This document shows, in pieces, positions 37,021-45,217 of a stretch of DNA of 64,000 nt. The DNA is from Tautonia marina (GTDB lineage Bacteria; Planctomycetota; Planctomycetia; Isosphaerales; Isosphaeraceae), in NCBI RefSeq assembly GCF_009177065.1, contig NZ_WEZF01000019.1, forward strand, positions 1 through 64,000, read 5' to 3'. Positions within the stretch are counted from its first letter, which is position 1, and every line of letters begins with the position of its first letter. The notes under the pieces are model-generated. The model was given only the letters and a program-made list of their open reading frames with translations, searched no databases and was not told where the DNA came from. Position numbers and translations under genes: made by a program.

Positions 37021-37323
37021 TCCCCGGACGGGAGCAAGGTTCCCGATCAGACCGGCGCTCCGTCACCCGGCCCGCTGACCCCGGTGAACGATCAATCATG
37101 AGGCGGGCGTTTGACGTGTATCACGCTGCCGAGGGGAACCATGCGCCTTGAAAGAAGTGTTTCTTGCCGAAAGTGGGGGCGTTCCCGACACGCGATTCAG
37201 TCAATGGTTCTCGTGCGTTCGACATCGCAAGACTGACACGGTGGACGCTGGGGCGATTTCCGGGGAGGATGACACGAGACCGGGACGACACGTCCCTCTC
37301 GAAGACCCAGAGGTGGACACGCG

Positions 37324-39891
37324 ATGAAACCGAATCCGCAGGTCATCCTGGCGGGGCTCCTCTCCCTGGCGATCTTGAACGGGCCGGTCCGGGCGGCGGA
37401 AGGGCCGGTCAAGGTCTTCATCCTCGCCGGGCAGTCCAATATGCAGGGCTTCGGGCAGATCGAGGCCAATCCGGATCGCAATGGCGGCCTGGGATCGCTC
37501 GAGTTCCTGGTGAAGAACCCGGCCACGGCGGAGCGGGTCGCGGCGCTTGTGGATGACTCCGGGCGGTGGCGTATCCGCGATGACGTGCGGATCTCCTACC
37601 TCGAGCGGAGCGGTCCCCTGACGGTCGGCTACGGGGTCCGACGAGAGACGATCGGCCCGGAGCTGGGTTTCGGCTGGACGGTGGGGGATGCGCTGGACGA
37701 TCCGGTCCTGATCATCAAATGCGCCTGGGGCGGCAAGAGCCTCGCGGTCGACTTCCGGCCGCCCAGCGCGGGCAGGCCGCCGTATTCGCTCGGCGAGGAG
37801 GCCGATGAGGCCATCGCGGAAGACCCGGAGATTCTCGGCAAGTCCTACCGCGAGATGCTGGTCCTTACCAGGGAGGCGATCGGGAACCTCGAGGAGCTTG
37901 TACCCGGCAGTGACGGCCGCTACGTGCTCTCGGGCTTCGGCTGGCATCAGGGGTGGAACGATCGCATCAACGACGACTTCAACGCCGAGTATGAGAGCAA
38001 CATGGCGCACTTCATCCAAGACGTCCGCAGGGACCTGGGTGCGCCGTCGTTGCCGTTCGTCATCGCCGAGACCGGGATGACAGGCCCGGACGAGACACAT
38101 CCGCGGGCGCTGTCACTGATGCGGGCGCAGGCCGCCGTGGCCGAGCGTCCCGAGTTCCGGGGAAACGTCTCGTTCGTCGGCACGCGGTCGTTCTGGCGCC
38201 CGGAGGAACAATCGCCCAGCCGCCAGGGCTACCACTGGAATTCGAACGCCGAGACCTATTTCCTGATCGGCGAGGCGATGGGCGAGGCGATGCTGACGCT
38301 CGTCGAGCCGGGCGGCGGCCCGGTGCGGGAGGGTGAGATGTCGGGATACCTGATCGTCCCGACGGAACGGGTCCCCGAGTCGTTCGGAGGCGGCTTCTCA
38401 ATGTACGTCGCCGCCTGGCCCCTGCTGCGGACCTACCCGGGGAATCGCTTCCAGTCGGGGCTGTTCGGCACGTGGATGTTCGCCCGGCTCGACGAGCCAC
38501 CCCCGGAGAAGCTTTACTCCGACATCGAGGGCGGGCTGGGGTGGTGGCGCGATACCCGATTCGCCACGGAGACCCCGAAGTTCATCATGGGCGGCGTGGC
38601 CCCGAACTTTATTGAGTGGGCCAACGGTCCCGGCGCCGGCAAGGGGCGAGACTGGGACCGGCCGGCGGGGAAGTATGGCGTCGCCCAGCTGAGCCCCCGG
38701 CTGCTCTGGCCGCCCGACGGCCTGAATCTCAAACAGGGCACCCGCGGCGAACTCTTCGGATACGGCTATCTGCCCCTGCCGCTGACGACGGCCAGGGCCA
38801 CGACCGACGGCAAGGACGTCCCGACCGGCGACCGTTCGTGGACGCTCTTCCTGAACACGAAGACCTTCAAAGGGCCGGTGGCCTTCTTCACCCCGTACTT
38901 CTGGTCGCACTCGACCGTCGATCAGCCACAATTCGCCGGGATGCTGCTCGACAGCCGCCCGTCCGATCCCAATCGGCACCTGCAGATGGAGACCCAGTAC
39001 ATCCCGGCATTCCTCTCCGACGGCAGCGACGGCGAGACGTACGCCCGCATCGCGCCGACCCGCTTTCCCCGGAGGACCGACGGCGAATCGTTGCTCGTGC
39101 ATCGCATCATGTCTTACTCGGAGGGAGCGCTCTGGGACTCGGTGAAAGCGTGGTTCGAGGGCGGTCCCCCGGCCAGCGGCGTCATCGACCCTCAAGACGC
39201 CGTCGTGCATCCGTTCACAGGACGTGGCGGGGCGACTTGGCGAATCTACCCTGAGGGGACTCCGAGGGAAGATCGGATGCCCGTCGCGTGGGATGCGTTC
39301 GCAACCCCAACGGTGCTCGACGCGCAGACGTTCGGTTATCGATGGGACGCGAGGACCGTCGCCGGGGCCGACCCCGAGTCTGAGGCCCTGGTGACGCTCC
39401 CCGAGTATTTCCGCCTGGAGAATGACGGGGGCGACCGGAACTCGCGGTGGGTGCCGGTCCCTGCTGAAGACGTTCCGGAGGGGACGGGGTTGAAGCAGTT
39501 GCGATTCGACGGCGACCACGACGCGGCACCATCGGAGCCTTATGTCACTCCGGACGACGAGGTAAGCAGTTGGAAGAACCCCGGCCCCGTTGCGGGGCCG
39601 TTCCAGGTGAAACTCGGCGACGGCAGCGTCTTGACCTACTCCTGGTATCGCTTCGCCGACCAACCGGCACTGCTCAACGCGGGTCTGTCGGACGCGGAAC
39701 GCGAGGCGATCCAGGTGCGCATTGAGCACTTGCATCGGCACTGGACGATCGATCACGACTACCTGCCGCCCCCCACGGTCGGGACACTGGCGGAACTCGA
39801 TCCGGCCCTGATCGTGACGCCCCCCGAAGGGCTGGAAGTCGGCTACGTCCCGATCGTGACGCGACAAGAGTCGAGCACGCAGGGCCCATGA
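37324..39891 (+). CDS. SASA-domain carbohydrate esterase with large unknown C-terminal region
   Basis: The 855-residue product has a signal peptide (VILAGLLSLAILNGPVRA). Residues 30-330 are a SASA-type (sialate O-acetylesterase-like) SGNH hydrolase: the nucleophile Ser is in ILAGQSNMQGFG, the block with WHQGWND is near 218, and the catalytic His is in GYHWNSNAETYFLIGEAMG. Residues about 335-855 are a second region with no family I recognise, rich in Trp, Pro and Gly, for example YVAAWPLLRTYPGNRFQ and TPYFWSHSTVDQPQF. Typical SASA proteins stop after the first part. The target glycan is unknown. Confidence 0.8.
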   Translation: MKPNPQVILAGLLSLAILNGPVRAAEGPVKVFILAGQSNMQGFGQIEANPDRNGGLGSLEFLVKNPATAERVAALVDDSGRWRIRDDVRISYLERSGPLTVGYGVRRETIGPELGFGWTVGDALDDPVLIIKCAWGGKSLAVDFRPPSAGRPPYSLGEEADEAIAEDPEILGKSYREMLVLTREAIGNLEELVPGSDGRYVLSGFGWHQGWNDRINDDFNAEYESNMAHFIQDVRRDLGAPSLPFVIAETGMTGPDETHPRALSLMRAQAAVAERPEFRGNVSFVGTRSFWRPEEQSPSRQGYHWNSNAETYFLIGEAMGEAMLTLVEPGGGPVREGEMSGYLIVPTERVPESFGGGFSMYVAAWPLLRTYPGNRFQSGLFGTWMFARLDEPPPEKLYSDIEGGLGWWRDTRFATETPKFIMGGVAPNFIEWANGPGAGKGRDWDRPAGKYGVAQLSPRLLWPPDGLNLKQGTRGELFGYGYLPLPLTTARATTDGKDVPTGDRSWTLFLNTKTFKGPVAFFTPYFWSHSTVDQPQFAGMLLDSRPSDPNRHLQMETQYIPAFLSDGSDGETYARIAPTRFPRRTDGESLLVHRIMSYSEGALWDSVKAWFEGGPPASGVIDPQDAVVHPFTGRGGATWRIYPEGTPREDRMPVAWDAFATPTVLDAQTFGYRWDARTVAGADPESEALVTLPEYFRLENDGGDRNSRWVPVPAEDVPEGTGLKQLRFDGDHDAAPSEPYVTPDDEVSSWKNPGPVAGPFQVKLGDGSVLTYSWYRFADQPALLNAGLSDAEREAIQVRIEHLHRHWTIDHDYLPPPTVGTLAELDPALIVTPPEGLEVGYVPIVTRQESSTQGP

Positions 39892-39974
39892 TGGCCCCCG
39901 CCCGCTGAAGGACTCGTTCGACACCCGAGTACCCTGGTCGCGTCCAGGCGTCGTCCCTCCGGAGGGATCTCGGG

Positions 39975-41078
39975 CTACTCGACCACGAGGACCGGCTCGC
40001 CGAGGACGTCCATCCTCGGCGAAACGCCCAGGCCCGGCGCCTCCGAGGCGGCCATGCGGCCGTTGACCCGACGGGGGGCACCCTCGGCCGAGCTGACGGT
40101 CACGTAGCTGTTGAAGTCGGTTGAGGTGAAGAGGAACTCCGTCGGTGTGCTGTGGGCCAGGTGGGCGATCGCCGCGGTGATGATGTCGCCGCCCCAGCTG
40201 TCCTCGATCGTCATGGCGATGCCCATCGAGACGCAGAGATCTCGGGCCTGCCGGGCGCGGGTCAGGCCGCCGAACTTGCTGATCTTGATGTTTACCACGT
40301 CCATCGCCCGATCGCCGTGGGCCCGCAGGAGCAGTTCGAGGGAATCGACATTCTCGTCGAGCACGAAGGGATGGTCGCAATGGCGACGGACGGTCAGGCA
40401 CTCGTCGTAGGAGCGGCAGGGCTGCTCGATGTAGACGTCCACATCGCGCACTGCGCGGACGACGCGGAGGGCGTCGTGCATCAACCAGCCCGTGTTGGCG
40501 TCGGCCACCAGCCGATCGCCGGGCTGGAGCTCGGCGGCCACGGCCCGAATCCGGGCGATGTCCACGTCGGGATCGCCGCCGACCTTCAGCTGGAAGCGGC
40601 GATAACCCTCGGCCCGATAGCCCGCCACCCGTTGGGCCATCGCCTCGGGGGCCTCCTGGGAGATGGCGCGATAGAGCACGAAGTCGTCGCCGTACCGGCC
40701 GCCCAGCAGGAGGCACACCGGGAGCCCGCAGGCCTGCCCGAGCAGATCCCAGCAGGCCATGTCGATGGCCGACTTGACGTAGGGGTGCCCCTGGAGCGCC
40801 GCGTCCATTCGGCGATTGAGCCGCTCAATCTGCCGGGGATCTTCTCCGAGCAGGTGCGGGCCAAACTCGGCGATTCCGGCGCGGGCCCCGTTGGCGTAGG
40901 CTGGGAGGTAGAAGGGGCCAAGCGGGCAGACCTCGCCGTGGCCCGTCAGGCCCTGATCGGTCTCGATCGCGACGATCGTGCTGTCGAAGACGGAGACCGA
41001 CTTCCCGCCCGACCACTTGTAACTCCCCTCGTGGAGTGGGAGATCGACGCGGTAGGCTGAGATGCGGCGGATCTTCAT
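39975..41078 (-). CDS. cis-3-hydroxy-L-proline dehydratase (enolase superfamily)
   Basis: The 367-residue product matches the enolase-superfamily cis-3-hydroxy-L-proline dehydratase closely in pattern: [50 protein letters not shown] and DFNSYVTVS. Metal ligands are Asp193, Glu218 and the acidic pair at 241-242. The second-strand motif reads FQLKVGG, so the first Lys of the usual KxK is Gln163 and only Lys165 remains; Lys268 lies in ISKFGG. The enzyme would convert the substrate to delta-1-pyrroline-2-carboxylate. The divergent neighbour is the matching reductase family. Confidence 0.85.
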   Translation of the reverse strand: MKIRRISAYRVDLPLHEGSYKWSGGKSVSVFDSTIVAIETDQGLTGHGEVCPLGPFYLPAYANGARAGIAEFGPHLLGEDPRQIERLNRRMDAALQGHPYVKSAIDMACWDLLGQACGLPVCLLLGGRYGDDFVLYRAISQEAPEAMAQRVAGYRAEGYRRFQLKVGGDPDVDIARIRAVAAELQPGDRLVADANTGWLMHDALRVVRAVRDVDVYIEQPCRSYDECLTVRRHCDHPFVLDENVDSLELLLRAHGDRAMDVVNIKISKFGGLTRARQARDLCVSMGIAMTIEDSWGGDIITAAIAHLAHSTPTEFLFTSTDFNSYVTVSSAEGAPRRVNGRMAASEAPGLGVSPRMDVLGEPVLVVE

Positions 41079-41193
41079 GGTGAGGACACCTCGTCGGGCC
41101 GGGGCCCGCCCCGTGATTGCCGTCGGCCTCGGATGCCGAGCGAGAGTGGCATCGTAGTCCGGGCCTCCACCGATTCCAAGGGACTTCACGCCC

Positions 41194-42189
41194 ATGCTCC
41201 TCCTCGACGCCGCCGACGTCCGCCGCGCCCTCCCGATGCGACAGGCCGTCGAGGCCATGAAGCGGGCCTTCGCCGCGCTGAGCGACGGCTCCGCCGTCGT
41301 CCCCCACCGGGCCGTCCTGCCCATCCCGCGGAACGCAGGCGTCAGCCTCGTCATGTCCTCGTTCCTCGACGCGGCCGATCGGCCTGACCAGGCGCTCGCG
41401 GTCAAGGTCGTCTCGCTCTTTGACGGGAATCGCGCACGAGGCCTGGCGCGGATCCAGGCCACGGTGCTGCTCATCGATCCCGAGACCGGACGGCTCGAGG
41501 CGCTCCTCGATGGTGCCGCGCTGACGGCGATCCGGACCGCCGCGGCCTCCGGTGCGGCGACCGACCTGCTCGCCCGCCCCGAATCCCGATCGCTGGCCAT
41601 CCTCGGGGCGGGTGTCCAGGCACGCTCCCATGTCGAGGCCATCTGCTCGGTCCGGCCCATCGAGACGGTCGCGGTCTACAGCCCGACGCCGTCGAAGGTG
41701 GAGGAGCTGATCGAGGAGTTTGCCGGCCGGACCGACATCGAGGCCAGGTTCCTCGCAGCACGGTCCGCCTCGGAGGCGATCGCCGGGGCCGACATCCTCT
41801 GCACAACGACCACGTCCCGGACGCCCGTCTTCCGGGACGACGACGTTCGCCCGGGCACCCACATCAACGCCGTCGGCTCCTATGTCCCGGAAGTCGCCGA
41901 GGTGCCCCCCGAGACGGTCATCCGAGCCCGGGTCGTCGTCGACAGCCGCGAGGCGGCATGGATCGAGGCAGGAGACCTGATCCAACCGCTCCAAGCGGGC
42001 CGCATCGAGGCCGGTCATGTCGTCGCCGAACTCGGGGAGATCGTGCTGGGGCGGAAACCGGGACGCACGGGCCCCGATGAGGTCACCCTCTTCAAGTCGG
42101 TCGGGGTCGCCGTGCAAGACGCCTCCGCCGCCCGATTGGCCGTCGATAACGCCCGCAGGGAGGGGCTCGGTCGTCAACTCTCCTGGTAG
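41194..42189 (+). CDS. Ornithine cyclodeaminase/mu-crystallin family, likely pyrroline-2-carboxylate reductase
   Basis: The 331-residue product has the OCD fold. The N-terminal [15 protein letters not shown] and the substrate-site Arg in [11 protein letters not shown] are followed by the NAD(P)-binding [18 protein letters not shown] near residue 130, then [18 protein letters not shown] and [13 protein letters not shown]. Bacterial members beside hydroxyproline dehydratases reduce delta-1-pyrroline-2-carboxylate to L-proline. It is divergent from the dehydratase gene, with 115 bp between start codons that should hold both promoters. True ornithine cyclodeaminase activity is an alternative. Confidence 0.82.
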   Translation: MLLLDAADVRRALPMRQAVEAMKRAFAALSDGSAVVPHRAVLPIPRNAGVSLVMSSFLDAADRPDQALAVKVVSLFDGNRARGLARIQATVLLIDPETGRLEALLDGAALTAIRTAAASGAATDLLARPESRSLAILGAGVQARSHVEAICSVRPIETVAVYSPTPSKVEELIEEFAGRTDIEARFLAARSASEAIAGADILCTTTTSRTPVFRDDDVRPGTHINAVGSYVPEVAEVPPETVIRARVVVDSREAAWIEAGDLIQPLQAGRIEAGHVVAELGEIVLGRKPGRTGPDEVTLFKSVGVAVQDASAARLAVDNARREGLGRQLSW

Positions 42190-42366
42190 TCCCCGCCGCG
42201 GAGTCCTCCATTGCCCGAGCTTCTGACGATCGCATTGCGATCGAGTTCCGACCTCGATCGGTCGCACCAATCCTGAGAGGCGGCCCGTCATTCCGGCGGT
42301 CGCAACGGCCGACTCCAATTTCCCCGACCTTGACGTTGAAACACCGATCCGAAAAAGGAGGATGCC

Positions 42367-43323
42367 ATGATCCGATTGCTGGCCACGCTGCCGTTTGTCT
42401 TCCCCGTCTTCGTCACCGCCCAGGAGTTCGCCGGCTCCGGCGGGTACGACCCCGCCAGGATCACGCCGGAAATGAAGGCGGTGACCGAAACCATCGCCCA
42501 GGCGCTCGAGGGCCTCACGCCCGAAGGCTTCTCGCAAAAAAGCCTCGTCGAACGCTACACCGAGGTCAACCTGTACGACAAGATCAACGGCCGGTCCGAG
42601 CTGTTCCACGCCTACGACGTTACCGGCATGACCTTCGTCACCTTCGCCAGGGCGGACGACCCGGCTCAGTTCATCGACGTCTTCCTCTACGACATGACCA
42701 CCCCCCTCGGCGCCTTCGGCATTGCTTCGGTCGAGCGCCCGCCCGGCAGCGAGTCCATCGCCATCGGCGACGGCGGCCACCGCAGCAAGGCTGATCTGTT
42801 CTTCCGGAAGGGCCAGTACTATGCGTCGATCCTGACATCCGGTGCCGACGAGGAGGTCCAGAAGGCCGCGTCGGTCCTGGCCGAGACGCTGGCGAAGCGC
42901 CTGAACAGCGAAGCGGCGGAACTCTGGGGGCTCGCCGTGCTCCCGGAGGAGCATCGGGTCGAAGAGACGGTCCAGTACGTCATGGTCGACGCCCTGGGCC
43001 TCGACTTTTTGTCCAATGTGTTCCTCGCCGAATACAACGACGGCGAGACCGAGTTCACCGCCTTCGTCGCACGGAGCAACTCCGCGGACGACGCCGCGGC
43101 CGTCCTGGCCCAGTACAAGGCCTACCTCGACGAATTCGGCGACATGCCCGAATCGGCCCAGATCGAAGGGGTGTCGGTCCTGGTTGCCGATGTGGGCGGC
43201 GGCTTTTTCGACGGCGTCTGCCAGGTTGGGGACGTCATCGCCGGCGTCACGGCGATCAACGACCGCGATGCGACCCTCAAGGCCATGACCTTCCTGCTCG
43301 AAAGACTAACCACCCCGAACTGA
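42367..43323 (+). CDS. DUF6599-like secreted protein
   Basis: The 318-residue product starts at ATG 42367 after AAAAAGGAGG at a spacing of five. A short signal peptide (LLATLPFVFPVFVTA) precedes two similar halves, one with VNLYDKINGRSELFHAYDV, MTFVTFAR and FLYDMTTPLGAFGIAS, the other with YNDGETEFTAFVA and VSVLVADVGGGFFDGV. The first half resembles DUF6599 proteins, whose role is unknown. No catalytic motif is visible. The gene ends at a strong hairpin. Confidence 0.75.
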   Translation: MIRLLATLPFVFPVFVTAQEFAGSGGYDPARITPEMKAVTETIAQALEGLTPEGFSQKSLVERYTEVNLYDKINGRSELFHAYDVTGMTFVTFARADDPAQFIDVFLYDMTTPLGAFGIASVERPPGSESIAIGDGGHRSKADLFFRKGQYYASILTSGADEEVQKAASVLAETLAKRLNSEAAELWGLAVLPEEHRVEETVQYVMVDALGLDFLSNVFLAEYNDGETEFTAFVARSNSADDAAAVLAQYKAYLDEFGDMPESAQIEGVSVLVADVGGGFFDGVCQVGDVIAGVTAINDRDATLKAMTFLLERLTTPN

Positions 43324-43335
43324 CCGAGGGACCGT

Positions 43336-43361
43336 GCGGGGCCTTTTCGGCGAGGCCCCGC
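43336..43361. terminator. Hairpin between convergent genes
   Basis: GCGGGGCC (43336-43343) and GGCCCCGC (43354-43361) form a perfect eight-pair stem 12 bases after the DUF6599-like stop, with a ten-base loop that begins TTTT. It could serve both convergent genes. Confidence 0.55.
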
Positions 43362-43512
43362 GTGCGATCGTCGAATCTGGCCACGACGTCGCCGATTCGA
43401 ACCCGTTGAAGATTTCACAATCGTCGAGAGAACCGCGCAGGTCAGCGCGGGCTTCTATTCCATCCAACGCCGCCCAGGACGATCCCAGGGTGGCACGGCA
43501 GACTCAGGACGA

Positions 43513-44538
43513 TCAGGCCGTGGCGAAGAGTTCCGCCGAGCGCTGAACGGCCACGATGTTCTCCTTGATCAGGGCCAGGTTCTGCATGTCGCTATTGACG
43601 ACGTCGACGCCGTGGGCCAGGACGTAGGCGTAAGCCCGTTGCCAGGGCGAAAGCCCCGATTGCAGGACCTTCTCGCTGTAATGTCCGTCGAAGGCGTTCT
43701 CCTGTTCCTTGCCTCCCAGGTAGCGGGCCGCCTTCATTCCCACGAGGCCGATGCCGGCTTCGCGGGCACGCTGGAGGATGGGCTGGAGATCGACCATCGC
43801 CGGTGTCCCCTCCATGAGACGGAACGTGTGGTAGTCGTACCACCCGGCGGGGGTGATGGCGATCATGGCGAGGTCGTACCAGTCCGTCTCGATCATCGCC
43901 TCGAGCACGTGCTGCGCCTGATTGTGGGTACTCACGCCCCAATGGCCGACCTTCCCGGCCTGCTTTGCCTTCAGGAAGGCCTCGTGCAGCTCTTCGCAAC
44001 GGATGACCGCAGGGTCGTTGACCTGCATCAGGTAGTAGGCGTCCACGTAGTCGGTACCGAGATCGGCGAGGCTCGCATCGAGCAGCCCCGACCAGTAATC
44101 GGCCAGGAACTTCCCTTGCGCGGCGGTCAACGGCTTGCCCGGCTCGTGTCCGTCGACGGGACGCAACGGTGCCTTGGACGTGACCCAGATCTCACCGCGA
44201 TGCCTCGCGAGGAAGGGGGCGAAGGCCCGCTCGCTCCCTTTGTAGAAGACGTCCGATCCGAGATCGTAAAAGTTCACGCCCGCGTCGAACGCGACCTCGA
44301 GCAACCGCACACCCCTGCCGCCCACCAATGCCGCGCCGCCGCCGAAGACGAGGCGGCTGCACAGGAAATTCGTCCGGCCGAGCTTGCGGTACGGCATGCC
44401 GTCCCGCTCGTTGCGGTGAATCAGCCCGTCATCCTGCGAGTCCTTGGCCTGCGTCGTCGTCGCGACGGCCGCCGTGGCGGTGGCGGCGGCGGTGGACTTC
44501 ATGAATGCCCGGCGGTTCATCTCGTGCGGCGCTGTCAT
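43513..44538 (-). CDS. Tat-exported aldo/keto reductase
   Basis: The 341-residue product starts at ATG 44538, with GGGAGA upstream. A twin-arginine leader (NRRAFMKSTAAATATAAVA) precedes an aldo/keto reductase barrel starting MPYRKLGRTNFLCSRL. The catalytic Asp is in NFYDLGSD, Tyr in VFYKGSER and Lys in WVTSKAPL. The usual His of the tetrad appears as Gln in YYLMQVND, which may shift the activity. The HWGVSTHNQ segment follows. Export makes NADPH use unlikely unless cofactor is loaded before export, as in Gfo-like Tat substrates. Confidence 0.85.
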   Translation of the reverse strand: MTAPHEMNRRAFMKSTAAATATAAVATTTQAKDSQDDGLIHRNERDGMPYRKLGRTNFLCSRLVFGGGAALVGGRGVRLLEVAFDAGVNFYDLGSDVFYKGSERAFAPFLARHRGEIWVTSKAPLRPVDGHEPGKPLTAAQGKFLADYWSGLLDASLADLGTDYVDAYYLMQVNDPAVIRCEELHEAFLKAKQAGKVGHWGVSTHNQAQHVLEAMIETDWYDLAMIAITPAGWYDYHTFRLMEGTPAMVDLQPILQRAREAGIGLVGMKAARYLGGKEQENAFDGHYSEKVLQSGLSPWQRAYAYVLAHGVDVVNSDMQNLALIKENIVAVQRSAELFATA

Positions 44539-45217
44539 GGTATTCTCCCTGCAGCTGTCCGAGCCCGGCGATGTTGCCCCCGACACTCTAGGCCGGGTGG
44601 GCGCGTGGCGTCAATCTTCGCGGCCTTCCTCCAAACAATTGCAGATAAACAGTTTGGTGAGGAGGATCGGGTATATCAAGCATGTGCGTCATCGAGATCC
44701 AATGCTTTCAGCAGGAGAAGCTGGCGGTGCTGTCTTTGGCCGAGCCGGGGCTCGATCCCTCGGCCCGGTTGCGGTTCCAGGAGCCGGCGACCCTGCCCTG
44801 CCTGGGGCAGCCACGAGCCCAGAACTCGGCCAATGACGACCAGGCATCGCCATCCCGAAAGCCGGCGTCTCGGGCCGGTGCCATGTCATTTCGACACTTT
44901 TTCTAAATGCCTTGCGGTGGGTCAAGGCGTCGGCCTGGCCCCCCGTTCGGCGTGCCGGAGTCGCTGCATTGCCACTTGGTGATGCGGACGTGTCGGCCCG
45001 ACGACCTCGCAGGCCATCACACCGGAGCGAGCAGAGGCGTCGGTTGACCTGGTGAGGGCACCCCGAACTTGCGTTCTCGCGCGTCGCGTCCAGGGGCAAC
45101 CGGGTTTCGTGAAAGCGCGTCGGCGGTCACACTGGGGGGAGCCTCGCGTGGACAGTCCGACCGTTGCGAGGGAAGCTCGATGGAGTTCCTGCCCACCAGA
45201 CCGGGAGATTGCGGCCG
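44539..45217. other. Gene-free stretch between reductase and helicase
   Basis: About 680 bases lack a convincing gene. A 74-codon frame at 44682-44906 has a GGAGG too far upstream (about 16 bases) and no recognisable content, so I do not call it. Promoters for the two divergent neighbours should lie here. Confidence 0.5.

Noticed and set aside
38398-40716. A 772-codon minus-strand frame overlapping the SASA gene
   Set aside because: It is antisense to a gene with a signal peptide and SASA motifs, and its own translation is low-complexity Arg/Gly/Pro.
40825-42954. A 709-codon minus-strand frame across the OCD and DUF6599-like genes
   Set aside because: It is a shadow of two well-supported plus-strand genes and has no recognisable domain.
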